From Rhizobium anhuiense (GTDB lineage Bacteria > Pseudomonadota > Alphaproteobacteria > Rhizobiales > Rhizobiaceae): a stretch of DNA of 64,000 nucleotides. This document shows, piece after piece, positions 17,130-25,988 of the stretch. The stretch covers positions 124,001 to 188,000 of the forward strand of contig NZ_ML133529.1 in the NCBI RefSeq assembly GCF_003985145.1. The letters run 5' to 3'. Below the pieces are notes generated by a model that saw nothing but the letters and a program-made list of their open reading frames with translations, did no database searches and was not told where the DNA came from. Position 1 is the first letter of the stretch. Each line of letters opens with the position of its first letter. Position numbers and translations under genes: made by a program.

Positions 17130-18134
17130 ATGCCGATAGCCAAACTCAAACCCGCAAACGCGCCGCGCGAGGAAATCGTCATCGCCCGGCAGATGCACCA
17201 GGCCCTGGTCTTGCATTTCCTCGAGGGACTGACACAGGCGCAGATTGCCGATCAACTCGGCATCTCGCATGCTACCGTCAACCGCCTGATCAAGCGCGGC
17301 CGGCAACTCGGCCTGGTCGAGATCAAGATCAAGTCGCCGGTCGAGCCGCTGGTCGATATGGAGGAACAGCTGCGAGCGCTTGGTGGCATCGGCCGCGCCG
17401 TGGTGGTGCCGACTGTGTCCGACAATCCGCAAACGGCGCTTCAGGCCGTCGGCGAAGCGGCAGCGCGGTTGCTGCTGGAAGAGATCATCGATGGCGATAC
17501 GATCTGCATCACGGGAGGCAAAGGCGTGAGCGCCGTCGTCGCCGGCTTGCAGCCGTCACGTCGTTTCAATGTCGAGGTCATTCCAGCAACGGGCTGCGTG
17601 CAGGGTAAGCACTATACCGACGTCAACCATGTCTCGACCTTGATGGCCGACCGGCTTGGGGGACGTTCCTACCAGATTCACGCGCCGCTCTTTGCCGACG
17701 ATGCCGAGCAGCGGGCAATGCTGATCAACATGCGTGCCGTCGCCGACGTTTTCAAACGGGCGCGCGAGGCGAAGGTCGCGGTGGTCGGCATCGGCTCGAT
17801 CCTGTCGGACGATTCGAGCTATTACGACCTGCATCCCTCCTCGAGCACCGACCGCGCCGCGATCGAGCGGTCCGGCGCCTCCTGCGAATTGCTGGCGCAT
17901 CTGCTCGATGATCATGGCCAGGTCTGCGACTACAGCCTCAACCGGTCGCTGGTGTCGCTGACGCTGCCGGAATTCGCCTCGATCCCCACCAAGATCGGCG
18001 TGGCGAGCGGGCCGAACAAGGCAGGCCCAATCCTCAGCGTTCTCAGGGGCAATCATCTCGATACGCTGGTGACCGATGAGGCGACAGGTGCGCGGGTGCT
18101 GGCACTGGCGAATGGCGAAGGAAAATGGGCATGA
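17130..18134 (+). CDS. SorC-family transcriptional regulator
   Basis: 334 residues. An N-terminal helix-turn-helix ('LTQAQIADQLGISHATVNRLIKRG', about 33-56) is followed by a SorC sugar-binding domain ('VGEAAARLLLEEIIDGDTICITGGKGVSAVV', 'VVGIGSIL', 'GVASGPNKAGPILSVLRG'). These regulators sense a phosphorylated sugar and control the operon they sit in, as EryD does for erythritol genes. The gene starts 1 base after the permease stop. Its likely operator is the palindrome at 13310-13323. Confidence 0.9.
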   Translation: MPIAKLKPANAPREEIVIARQMHQALVLHFLEGLTQAQIADQLGISHATVNRLIKRGRQLGLVEIKIKSPVEPLVDMEEQLRALGGIGRAVVVPTVSDNPQTALQAVGEAAARLLLEEIIDGDTICITGGKGVSAVVAGLQPSRRFNVEVIPATGCVQGKHYTDVNHVSTLMADRLGGRSYQIHAPLFADDAEQRAMLINMRAVADVFKRAREAKVAVVGIGSILSDDSSYYDLHPSSSTDRAAIERSGASCELLAHLLDDHGQVCDYSLNRSLVSLTLPEFASIPTKIGVASGPNKAGPILSVLRGNHLDTLVTDEATGARVLALANGEGKWA

Positions 18135-19126
18135 ATGGACAGCAATTGACACGTGAGATCGGCAAATCCGGCGTTTCCGCCTCGGCGGTCGGGCTGGGCA
18201 CCTGGGCGATCGGCGGCTGGATGTGGGGCGGGACCGACGAGGCCGAATCCATCGCCGCAATCCAGGCATCGATTGACGCCGGCGTAACGCTGATCGACAC
18301 GGCGCCAGCCTATGGGCTTGGACGTTCCGAAGAGATCGTCGGCAAAGCGTTGGCTGGGCGACGCGACAAGGCTGTGATCGCCACCAAATGCGGCCTTGTC
18401 TGGCATACGCAGAAGGGCCGTCATTTCTTCGACCAAGACGGCAAGCCGGTCCACCGTTATCTCGGCGGCGATGCGATCCTGCATGAGGTCGAGGAAAGCC
18501 TGAGGCGGCTCGGAACCGACTATATCGACCTCTACATCACCCATTGGCAGGACCCGACGACCCCGATCGAGGAAACGATGCGGGCGCTGGAAGACCTGCG
18601 AACATCGGGCAAGATCCGGGCGATCGGCGCAAGCAATGTCAGTTCCGACGACCTCGATGCCTATCTCGCTGCCGGCGGTCTCGACGCGATCCAGGAGCGG
18701 TTCAGCATGATCGACCGCGAGATCGAGGCAGAGCTTCTGCCGCTGACCAAGGCCAACGGCATAGCGACGCTGAGTTACTCGTCGCTGGCGCTGGGGTTGC
18801 TGTCCGGCACCATCGGTCCGGACCGTGTGTTTTCCGGCGACGACCAGCGCAAGGACAATCCGCGCTTTTCAGTCGACAACCGCCAGAAGGCAGCGGCGCT
18901 CGCCGACGCCATCCGGCCGCTCGCAGAAAAACACGGCGCCAGCATCGCCCAGATCGTGATTGCCTGGACGCTGGCGCAGCCGGGCGTCACCTTTGCACTT
19001 TGCGGGGCGCGCAATCCGGCACAAGCGCTCGACAATGCGCGGGCCGGGACCATCCGGCTGGATACGGCCGATCTTGCGGCCATCGATACGGCCATAGCGG
19101 CGAAACTGACTGATATGGACAGGTAG
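18131..19126 (+). CDS. aldo/keto reductase
   Basis: 331 residues of the AKR superfamily, NAD(P)H-dependent. The TIM-barrel catalytic residues are visible: Asp in 'VTLIDTAPAYGLGRSEE' (Tyr included), Lys in 'VIATKCGL' and His in 'YITHWQDPTTP'. The C-terminal 'AQIVIAWTLAQPGV' and 'LCGARNPAQALDN' bind the cofactor. It starts with an ATGA overlap with the regulator gene (the ATG at 18125 has too short a ribosome spacing). In this operon it may oxidise a sugar/polyol or reduce an aldehyde released by the aldolase at 20860. Confidence 0.9.
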   Translation: MNGQQLTREIGKSGVSASAVGLGTWAIGGWMWGGTDEAESIAAIQASIDAGVTLIDTAPAYGLGRSEEIVGKALAGRRDKAVIATKCGLVWHTQKGRHFFDQDGKPVHRYLGGDAILHEVEESLRRLGTDYIDLYITHWQDPTTPIEETMRALEDLRTSGKIRAIGASNVSSDDLDAYLAAGGLDAIQERFSMIDREIEAELLPLTKANGIATLSYSSLALGLLSGTIGPDRVFSGDDQRKDNPRFSVDNRQKAAALADAIRPLAEKHGASIAQIVIAWTLAQPGVTFALCGARNPAQALDNARAGTIRLDTADLAAIDTAIAAKLTDMDR

Positions 19127-19138
19127 CGGATCGCCATC

Positions 19139-20887
19139 ATGAAACGGCAAGAAATATTGGACGGGCTCCGCCAGAGCCCGAAGGTGGACGTCTGCGTCGT
19201 CGGCGGCGGCATCAACGGCATCAGCGTCTTTCGGGAACTGGCCCTGCAGGGGCTGAACGTGCTGCTCGTCGAGAAGCACGACTATTGCTCCGGTGCCAGT
19301 TCGGCGTTGTCGCGCATGGTCCATGGCGGGCTTCGCTATCTTGAAAACGGCGAATTCAAGCTGGTGCAGGAATCGCTGGTCGAGCGGGACCGGCTGCTGC
19401 GCAACGCGCCGCATTACGTCGCGCCGCTGCCGACGACGGTGCCGGTGTTCGATATCTTTTCCGGCCTCGGCAATGGCATTGTCCGCTTCCTTGGCCTCAG
19501 CCGCCGTCCGAGCCGACGTGGCGCCGTCGCCATCAAGGCGGGCCTGAGCATCTATGATTTCCTGACGCGCAAACGGGCATTGATGCCGCGCCACCAGTTT
19601 CGCGGCCGGCGCACAACGCTTGCCAAGTGGCCGGCGCTCAATCCCGACATCAAGAGTTCCGCCACCTATTTCGACGCCTGGGTCAGCCATCCGGAGCGGT
19701 TGGGCATCGAGCTCCTACAGGATGGTCTTTTGGCAAAGTTCGGAGTGATGGCGCTGAACTATGCCGAACTGCGGCGTACCGAAAATGGTGAGTATCACGT
19801 CGAGGATCAGATCGGCGGCGCGTCCGTTGCCGTCGAACCGGCGCTGATCATCAACGCCACCGGTGGCTGGATCGACCTTGCCAATCAAACCCTGTTTTCG
19901 CCAGAAGCACGGCCGTCACCACTGATGGGCGGCACCAAGGGCTCGCATCTCATCATCGACAATGCGGAGCTGCGCGACGCACTTGCCGATCACATGATCT
20001 ACTACGAGAACGAGGACGGGCGGATCTGTATCGCTTTTCCTTATCTCGGTAAGGTTCTCGTCGGTTCCACCGATATCCGCGTCGATGATCCGGAAACGGT
20101 GCGCTGCGAGGCGGACGAGCGGGATTATATCCTGCAATCGCTTGCCTTCGTGCTGCCCGATATCACCATTCGGCCGGAGCAAATCGTTTTTCAGTTTTCC
20201 GGCGTGCGGCCGCTGCCGGCGAGCACCGACAGCTTTACCGGACGCATCCCGCGCGATCATTTCTGCACCATGCTGGAGCCTCCCGATGGCGGTGCGCCGG
20301 TGCTCTGCATGATCGGCGGCAAGTGGACGACATTCCGGTCCTTCGGGGAACTGGCGGCCGACATGGCTCTGGAAAGGCTCGGCAGGCGGCGCCGCGTTGC
20401 GACAACCGATCGGCCGATCGGCGGCGGTCGGGCCTTTCCCGCGAACACGCCCGCCTGGCTAGCGCAGATGGCAGCCAGCAAAGGCCTTTCCGCAGGGCGC
20501 ATGGCTGAGCTGTTTGCCCGATATGGCACGGATGCCGAGGCGATTGCCGGCTTCATCGCGCCAAGCCCCGATGAAGCGCTGCCGCACGCCGCCTACTCGG
20601 TGCGCGAATTGCAGTTCCTGATCCGCGAGGAAGCGGTGGAACATCTCGACGACCTGCTTTTGCGGCGCACGACGCTTGCCGTTTCGGGCGAGCTTTCACT
20701 CGACATGATGGACGCAGCACTCGACCTGCTGGCGCAGGATAAGAACTGGACGCTCGCGCATCGCGCCAGTGAGCGCGTCCGCTTTCTCACCCTTCTCAAC
20801 GAACGCCACGGCGTCGACGAAGACATGCTTTCCGCAAGGAACGAACCAAGGAGCACAGAATGCGACACAACAGCAAAGTCCGGATGA
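19139..20887 (+). CDS. GlpD-like FAD-dependent polyol-phosphate dehydrogenase
   Basis: 582 residues, close in size and layout to glycerol-3-phosphate dehydrogenase (GlpD): FAD motif GGGINGI (about 22-28), 'SRMVHGGLRYLENGEFKLV' and a GlpD-type central domain ('GTKGSHLII', 'CIAFPYLGKVLVGSTD'), then the C-terminal helical DAO_C domain. EryB of the erythritol pathway is from the same family, so the substrate may be a C4/C5 polyol phosphate rather than glycerol-3-phosphate. The end overlaps the aldolase gene by 28 bases, so the two are translationally linked. Confidence 0.88.
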   Translation: MKRQEILDGLRQSPKVDVCVVGGGINGISVFRELALQGLNVLLVEKHDYCSGASSALSRMVHGGLRYLENGEFKLVQESLVERDRLLRNAPHYVAPLPTTVPVFDIFSGLGNGIVRFLGLSRRPSRRGAVAIKAGLSIYDFLTRKRALMPRHQFRGRRTTLAKWPALNPDIKSSATYFDAWVSHPERLGIELLQDGLLAKFGVMALNYAELRRTENGEYHVEDQIGGASVAVEPALIINATGGWIDLANQTLFSPEARPSPLMGGTKGSHLIIDNAELRDALADHMIYYENEDGRICIAFPYLGKVLVGSTDIRVDDPETVRCEADERDYILQSLAFVLPDITIRPEQIVFQFSGVRPLPASTDSFTGRIPRDHFCTMLEPPDGGAPVLCMIGGKWTTFRSFGELAADMALERLGRRRRVATTDRPIGGGRAFPANTPAWLAQMAASKGLSAGRMAELFARYGTDAEAIAGFIAPSPDEALPHAAYSVRELQFLIREEAVEHLDDLLLRRTTLAVSGELSLDMMDAALDLLAQDKNWTLAHRASERVRFLTLLNERHGVDEDMLSARNEPRSTECDTTAKSG

Positions 20888-21702
20888 ACCGGCTGTTCGG
20901 CGGCGGCCGCTGCCTCGATGTGGCGATCGATCACGGCGTCTGCAACGAGCCGTCCTTCCTCAACGGGCTGGAGGACATTCAGGCCGTCGTCAAGGCGCTG
21001 GTCTCTGCCGCGCCGGATGCGATCCAGATGAATTACGGCCAAGCGGACCTGCTGCAGGACGTGCCCGGCAAGGACAAGCCGGCGCTGGTCATGCGCATCG
21101 ACATGGGCAATCCCTATAACCGAATCCGCCACCGCGACATGTGGGCGGTGCTGCAGAACGACGCCGAACCGTTGATCGGCGCGATCGAGATGGATGCAGC
21201 CTGCGTCGTCGTCAACCTGTTCATGCTGCCTGATGAGCCGGACCTGTTCCGCCAGTGCGTGCAGAACATTTCCCGCGTGCGGGGCGATTGCGACAGGTAT
21301 GGCATGCCGCTGATGATCGAGCCGCTGGTGATGCAGCCGGTCACCGAAAAAGGGGGTTATATGGTCGATGGTGACGCGGACAAGATTGTGACGTTGACGC
21401 GGCTCGCCCGTGAGATGGGCGCAGATATCGTCAAGGCCGACCCAACCACCAATGCCGAGGATTTCCACAGGGTGGTGGAAGCAGCCCGTTGCCCGGTTCT
21501 CGTCCGCGGTGGCGGCAGGGAAGATCTTCGTGCCGTCTTCGACAAATCGGCGGCCTTGATGCGACAAGGCGCTCTAGGCATGGTCTATGGCCGCAACATC
21601 TATCAGCACGCCAATCCGAGGGCCGTGGTGCGCGGACTGATGGCGATCGTGCACGAGGATGCGAGCGGCGATCAGGCGTTTGCGCTCTACCAGCAGGGTT
21701 GA
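20860..21702 (+). CDS. class I aldolase (DhnA / DeoC-LacD family)
   Basis: 280 residues forming a TIM barrel of the DhnA-type fructose-bisphosphate/related aldolase family. 'LDVAIDHGV' near the start and 'ADIVKADPTTN' with probable Schiff-base Lys192 are the family marks, followed by 'VLVRGGGRE' and 'GMVYGRNIYQH' for phosphate binding. AAGGAGCACAGA precedes the ATG. It probably splits a ketose phosphate into dihydroxyacetone phosphate and an aldehyde, after the kinase and GlpD-like dehydrogenase encoded on either side. Exact substrate unknown. Confidence 0.85.
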   Translation: MRHNSKVRMNRLFGGGRCLDVAIDHGVCNEPSFLNGLEDIQAVVKALVSAAPDAIQMNYGQADLLQDVPGKDKPALVMRIDMGNPYNRIRHRDMWAVLQNDAEPLIGAIEMDAACVVVNLFMLPDEPDLFRQCVQNISRVRGDCDRYGMPLMIEPLVMQPVTEKGGYMVDGDADKIVTLTRLAREMGADIVKADPTTNAEDFHRVVEAARCPVLVRGGGREDLRAVFDKSAALMRQGALGMVYGRNIYQHANPRAVVRGLMAIVHEDASGDQAFALYQQG

Positions 21703-21733
21703 ATGCGATCTCGAACCTTGGGAGGGGTTCAGC

Positions 21734-23260
21734 ATGGGAAACTATCTTTTGGGGCTCGACGCCGGAAACACCGTCATCAAGGCGGTGATTTTCGACCTGA
21801 GCGGCAACGAGATCGCGGCTGCGTCCGAAGAAGGGCACAGCCGCATGCCGAGCCCGGGGCATGTCGAGCGAGGGCTGGACGAACTCTGGACGAATGCACG
21901 GCAGGTCATCCGCGCCTGCATCGAAAAGGCGGAGATCCAGCCGGAGGAAATCGCCGCGATCGGTTGCGCCGGGCATGGCAACGGTCTCTATGCGCTTGAT
22001 CGTGACGGCGCTCCGCTGCTCGGCATCCAGTCGCTCGACACGCGGGCCGCCGGCCTGGTCGATGAATGGCGAGAGGCCGGCATTGGTGACCGGACCTATC
22101 CGATTGCCCGCCAGCGTCCGTGGCCATCCCAGACGCCGACATTGCTTGCCTGGCTCAAGCGTCACCGGCCGGATCTGTTCAACCGCATCGGTACGGTGTT
22201 CTTCTCCAAGGATTTCGTCGTCAACCGCCTGACCGGCCGCCGCGTCAGCGAGGTGTCCGATATGTCGGGTGCCGGTCTGCTGGATCTTGCCGCGCGCCGC
22301 TACGACAAGGCGCTGATGGAGGCCTATGGACTGGGAGATTGCATGGACCTCTTGCCGCCGCTCATCGAAAGCGCCGACATTGCCGGCACGGTAACGGAAG
22401 AAGTGGCGACGCAAACCGGGCTCGCCGCCGGTACTCCTGTGGTCGGCGGGCTGTTCGACGTCGTCGCCTCGGCGCTCGGCTCGGGCGTTTCACGCACCGG
22501 CAGCGCCTCGATCATCGCCGGCACCTGGAGTATCAACCAGGTCATCATCGATGGCCCCGACCTCGACGGGCCGGTGTTCATGTCGTCGACCTTCGATCGC
22601 AGCCGCTACATGGCGATGGAGAACAGCGCCACCTCGGCTGCCAATCTCGAATGGCTGGTGCGGGAGTTTTTCGAAGGCGAGCATGCGGAAGACGTTTCGC
22701 CCTTCGATGCCTGCTGCGCGCTGGCCGAGGCGATCGAACCCGCTGCAGACGACCCGCTTTACCATCCGTATCTCTACGGCGCCCAGCAGGATGGCCATGC
22801 ACGCGCCGGCTTCTACGGTCTTGCCGGTTGGCACACCAAGGGGCATCTCGTTCGCGCGCTTCTTGAGGGCGTCGCCTTCGGTCATCGCCAGCACATCGAG
22901 GCGATCCGAAAGGCCGGCGCGGTCTTCAACGAAGCCGTGCTGTCCGGCGGCGGCTCGCGCAGCCTGATCTGGCCTCAGATCTTTGCCGATGTGCTCGGCG
23001 TTCCGGTCAGCGTTGCCCGCTCGCGTGAAACCGGTGCGCTGGGAGCGGCGATTGCAGCCGGAACCGGCGTCGGTGTCTTCGCAGACTTCGGCGCCGGTGC
23101 TGCGGCCATGGTCCGGACCGAGCGGCATTATCGTCCGGATGTCTCGCTTGAGGCACATTATGCGCGGCGCTACGCTCTCTATCAGGATATCGCCGAGGCA
23201 ATGGCACCGCTCTGGCGGCGTCTGACGGCGGTTCCGCTGGCAGCGGGAGCGGCGGCATGA
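21734..23260 (+). CDS. FGGY carbohydrate kinase, L-xylulose kinase (LyxK)-like
   Basis: 508 residues. N-terminal phosphate loop 'LLGLDAGNTVIKAVIFD', central 'GTPVVGGLFDVVASALGSG' and 'SIIAGTWSIN', C-terminal 'EAVLSGGGSRSLIWPQIFADVLGVPV' with the adenosine motif. The middle part closely resembles LyxK/YiaP ('RQRPWPSQTPTLLAWLK', 'NSATSAANLEWL', 'GFYGLAGWHTKGHLV'), while the gene setting recalls EryA. It should phosphorylate the imported sugar or polyol. The start at 21734 has GGAGG upstream; the longer frame from 21659 overlaps the aldolase gene. Confidence 0.9.
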   Translation: MGNYLLGLDAGNTVIKAVIFDLSGNEIAAASEEGHSRMPSPGHVERGLDELWTNARQVIRACIEKAEIQPEEIAAIGCAGHGNGLYALDRDGAPLLGIQSLDTRAAGLVDEWREAGIGDRTYPIARQRPWPSQTPTLLAWLKRHRPDLFNRIGTVFFSKDFVVNRLTGRRVSEVSDMSGAGLLDLAARRYDKALMEAYGLGDCMDLLPPLIESADIAGTVTEEVATQTGLAAGTPVVGGLFDVVASALGSGVSRTGSASIIAGTWSINQVIIDGPDLDGPVFMSSTFDRSRYMAMENSATSAANLEWLVREFFEGEHAEDVSPFDACCALAEAIEPAADDPLYHPYLYGAQQDGHARAGFYGLAGWHTKGHLVRALLEGVAFGHRQHIEAIRKAGAVFNEAVLSGGGSRSLIWPQIFADVLGVPVSVARSRETGALGAAIAAGTGVGVFADFGAGAAAMVRTERHYRPDVSLEAHYARRYALYQDIAEAMAPLWRRLTAVPLAAGAAA

Positions 23261-24882
23261 ACATGCGGGTGAATGATGGGGCCATCGATGCGGGAAGCTA
23301 CGACTACATCATCGTCGGCGCGGGATCGGCGGGATGCGTTCTGGCCAACCGGCTGTCGCACGATCCGAAAACTCGCGTCCTGCTGCTCGAAGCCGGCGGC
23401 AGCGACCGATATCACTGGGTGCATGTGCCGATCGGCTATCTCTATTGCATGGGCAATCCGCGCACCGATTGGATGATGAAGACGGCGGCGGAAGCCGGAC
23501 TGAACGGCAGGTCACTGCCTTATCCGCGTGGAAAAGTGCTGGGCGGCTGCTCGTCGATCAACGGCATGATCTATATGCGCGGCCAAGCGGCCGATTATGA
23601 CGGCTGGCGGCAAGCCGGCAATTCCGGCTGGGGCTGGGATGACGTGCTGCCCTATTTCCTGAAATCCGAGGACAATTATCGCGGGAAGTCGCTGATGCAC
23701 GGGGCAGGCGGCGAATGGCGGGTGGAAAAGCAACGGCTTTCCTGGCCGATCCTCGATGCCTTTCGCGATGCGGCCGAGGAGCTCGGCATTCCAAAAACCG
23801 ACGATTTCAACGATGGCGACAATGAGGGCTCCGGCTATTTCGAGGTCAATCAGCGCGGCGGCCTGCGCTGGAACACGACAAAGGCCTTTCTGCGCCCGGC
23901 GATGAAGCGGCCCAATCTGCGCGTGCTGACCCGCGCCGAAACCGAGCGGCTGGAATTCGACGGCAGGATGGTGACCGGCGTGCGGTTCCGGCTGAACGGG
24001 CAGAAACATCTGGCTCGCGCCGATCGCGAGGTCATCCTGTCTGCCGGTGCGATCAATTCGCCGAAAATCCTCGAGCTTTCCGGCGTCGGTCGCCCGGATG
24101 TGTTGTCCGCTGCCGGACTGGACGTCGCCCACGAACTTCGGGGTGTCGGCGAAAACCTGCAGGACCATTTGCAGATCCGTACGGTCTTCCGCATCGAGGG
24201 CGCAAAGACGCTGAACCAGCTCTATCACAACTTGTTCAGCCGAGCGGGTATGGGGCTTGAATATATGCTGCGCCGGTCCGGTCCGCTGTCGATGGCGCCG
24301 AGCCAGCTCGGTATCTTTGCCAAGAGCGATCCGGCTGTTGCGACCGCCGATCTCGAATATCACGTGCAGCCCTTGAGCACAGACCGGCTCGGCGAGCCGC
24401 TGCATAAATATCCCGCTGTCACCGTCTCCGTCTGCAATCTGCGGCCGGAAAGCCGGGGGAGCGTGCATGTTGGCGGCCCGGACCTTTGCATGGCGCCGGA
24501 AATCCGCCCGAACTATCTTTCGACAGCCGGCGACCGGATGGTTGCGACGAAATCGATCCGGCATGCCCGCCGGCTGATGGAGGCCGATGCCATTCGCAAT
24601 TACCGGCCGCAGGAGATGCTGCCGGGCACGGAATATCAGAGTGACGAGGACCTGATCCGTCGGGTCGGCGATATCGCCACAACGATTTTCCATCCGGTCG
24701 GCACCTGCAAGATGGGCAGCGACACCATGGCGGTTGTCGATCCGCAATTGCGGGTGCATGGTCTTGCGAGACTGCGGGTGGTCGATGCCTCGATCATGCC
24801 GACGATCGTCTCGGGCAATACCAACTCGCCAGTAATCATGATTGCCGAAAAGGCCGCGGAAAGCATTGTATCAGAGGCTTAA
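23257..24882 (+). CDS. GMC-family FAD oxidoreductase (choline/alcohol dehydrogenase-like)
   Basis: 541 residues. FAD motif 'IIVGAGSAGCVLANRLS' (about 19-35), GMC signature 1 'PRGKVLGGCSSINGMIYMRG' (about 90-109), signature 2 'GAINSPKILELSGVG' and the catalytic His in 'FHPVGTCKMG' near 478. These enzymes oxidise primary or secondary alcohols, such as polyols. It overlaps the kinase stop by ATGA and is the last gene of the polyol operon. No signal peptide is seen, so it acts in the cytoplasm or at the inner face of the membrane. Confidence 0.9.
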   Translation: MNMRVNDGAIDAGSYDYIIVGAGSAGCVLANRLSHDPKTRVLLLEAGGSDRYHWVHVPIGYLYCMGNPRTDWMMKTAAEAGLNGRSLPYPRGKVLGGCSSINGMIYMRGQAADYDGWRQAGNSGWGWDDVLPYFLKSEDNYRGKSLMHGAGGEWRVEKQRLSWPILDAFRDAAEELGIPKTDDFNDGDNEGSGYFEVNQRGGLRWNTTKAFLRPAMKRPNLRVLTRAETERLEFDGRMVTGVRFRLNGQKHLARADREVILSAGAINSPKILELSGVGRPDVLSAAGLDVAHELRGVGENLQDHLQIRTVFRIEGAKTLNQLYHNLFSRAGMGLEYMLRRSGPLSMAPSQLGIFAKSDPAVATADLEYHVQPLSTDRLGEPLHKYPAVTVSVCNLRPESRGSVHVGGPDLCMAPEIRPNYLSTAGDRMVATKSIRHARRLMEADAIRNYRPQEMLPGTEYQSDEDLIRRVGDIATTIFHPVGTCKMGSDTMAVVDPQLRVHGLARLRVVDASIMPTIVSGNTNSPVIMIAEKAAESIVSEA

Positions 24883-24889
24883 CGCGGTT

Positions 24890-24924
24890 TTCCCAGGCGA
24901 AGCGCGAAGCGGTTTTGCCGGGAA
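24890..24924. repeat. rhizobial palindromic intergenic repeat, copy 1
   Basis: TTCCCAGGC and GCCGGGAA form a slightly imperfect stem around 'GAAGCGCGAAGCGGTTTT'. The arm and loop words (AAGCGGTTTT, CCAGG, GGAAT) match a short repeat I recall between rhizobial genes. It sits right after the GMC gene, between two convergent genes. Related in arm and loop words to the element at 59585. Confidence 0.45.
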
Positions 24925-24941
24925 TCGGCGTAATAACAGGG

Positions 24942-24955
24942 GGTTCGGCCGAACC
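24942..24955. terminator. palindrome GGTTCGGCCGAACC between convergent genes
   Basis: Perfect 14-bp palindrome located 10 bases past the LysR gene end. On the minus strand it is followed by 'CCCTGTTATTACG', with no T-run; termination is only suggested by its position. Confidence 0.3.
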
Positions 24956-24964
24956 GCTTTCGAT

Positions 24965-25888
24965 CTAAAGCGCCCAGTCATCCCGATTTTGGACCTCGGC
25001 AGCTTTGTCCTCGCGGCAAATCGTTTCCAGCGCCAACGAGGCACGACTGGAGTGCCTCTGTTTGTGCCGCAGGATTGCAAATTGGCGGGACGGCAAAGGG
25101 AAGCGCGCCTTAACCAGCAGACCCTGCGTCAAGAGCGGCGCGGCCACGGCGCCGGAAACGACCGTTGCGCAGAGGCCTTCTCTTGCTGCCGATATGACGG
25201 CTTCATTCGACGGCAGCTCAAGCGCGACTGTCAGATCTGCGGGGCCGATGCCGAGATTGGAAATCGCCGCCTCGAAAGCCGACCGGGTTCCGGACCCTTT
25301 TTCCCGCATGACCCATTTCGTGCCCGAAACCAGCTCCGCCGGGGCGATCGGTTTGCCACGCGCCCAGGGATGGCGCGGACCGACGACGATAAGGAGTTCG
25401 TCCTCGGCGAGCGGCCGAATATTCAGCGCCGGTTCGTCAACGCTGCCCTCGACGAATCCGACTTCCGCCAATCCATCGAGAACCGCTTTCGCCGCCGTGG
25501 TCGTGTTGCCGATCATCAGCTTGAGGTCGATGCCCGGGTAGCGGACCTTGAAACGCATCAGCATCGCCGGCAGCCAATAGCTTGCGATCGTCTGGCTGGC
25601 AAAAACAACGAGCTCACCCTTTTGCAAGCCGCCGAGATCGGACAAGACGAGTGCTGCGGCTTTTGCGCGCGCGAGTGTGGCTCGTGCCTCCCCCAGAAAC
25701 ACCCGCCCTTCATATGTCAGCTCTATGCGGCGTCCGACACGGTGAAAAAGCTCGACGCCATAGGAGGCCTCGAGATTGCGGATGGCCGAACTGACGGCCG
25801 ACGGCGTGAGGCCGATCGCCGCGGCGGCATTGGTCAGGTGCTCGCGTTCCGCAACCGCAACGAAAATGGAGAGCTGTTCGAAAGTCAT
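24965..25888 (-). CDS. LysR-family transcriptional regulator (YeiE-like)
   Basis: 307 residues. Winged helix-turn-helix at the N-terminus ('LTNAAAAIGLTPSAVSSAIRNLEASYGVELFHRVGRR', about 18-54), then a LysR effector domain ('LVVFASQTIASYWLPAMLMRFKVRYPG', 'EVGFVEGSVDEPAL', 'WVMREKGSGTRSAFE'). The latter blocks are typical of the YeiE/CbbR/CysL subgroup. It is divergent from a YeiH-type gene, the same pairing as yeiE-yeiH in enterobacteria, so it probably controls that gene through the site at 25899-25913. Confidence 0.9.
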   Translation of the reverse strand: MTFEQLSIFVAVAEREHLTNAAAAIGLTPSAVSSAIRNLEASYGVELFHRVGRRIELTYEGRVFLGEARATLARAKAAALVLSDLGGLQKGELVVFASQTIASYWLPAMLMRFKVRYPGIDLKLMIGNTTTAAKAVLDGLAEVGFVEGSVDEPALNIRPLAEDELLIVVGPRHPWARGKPIAPAELVSGTKWVMREKGSGTRSAFEAAISNLGIGPADLTVALELPSNEAVISAAREGLCATVVSGAVAAPLLTQGLLVKARFPLPSRQFAILRHKQRHSSRASLALETICREDKAAEVQNRDDWAL

Positions 25889-25898
25889 GATGCAATCG

Positions 25899-25913
25899 TT
25901 CGATTTTACCGAA
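25899..25913. promoter_or_regulatory. likely LysR operator TTCG-N7-CGAA
   Basis: An inverted repeat with 4-bp arms (a T-N11-A-type LysR box) lies 10-25 bases upstream of the LysR start, between the divergent genes. Confidence 0.45.
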
Positions 25914-25988
25914 TGAACTATATTAAACTATTCAATGGAAGTCGACAATTGAGTATGGGACAGTGAAGCATTCCGCAAGGTCTTGCCG

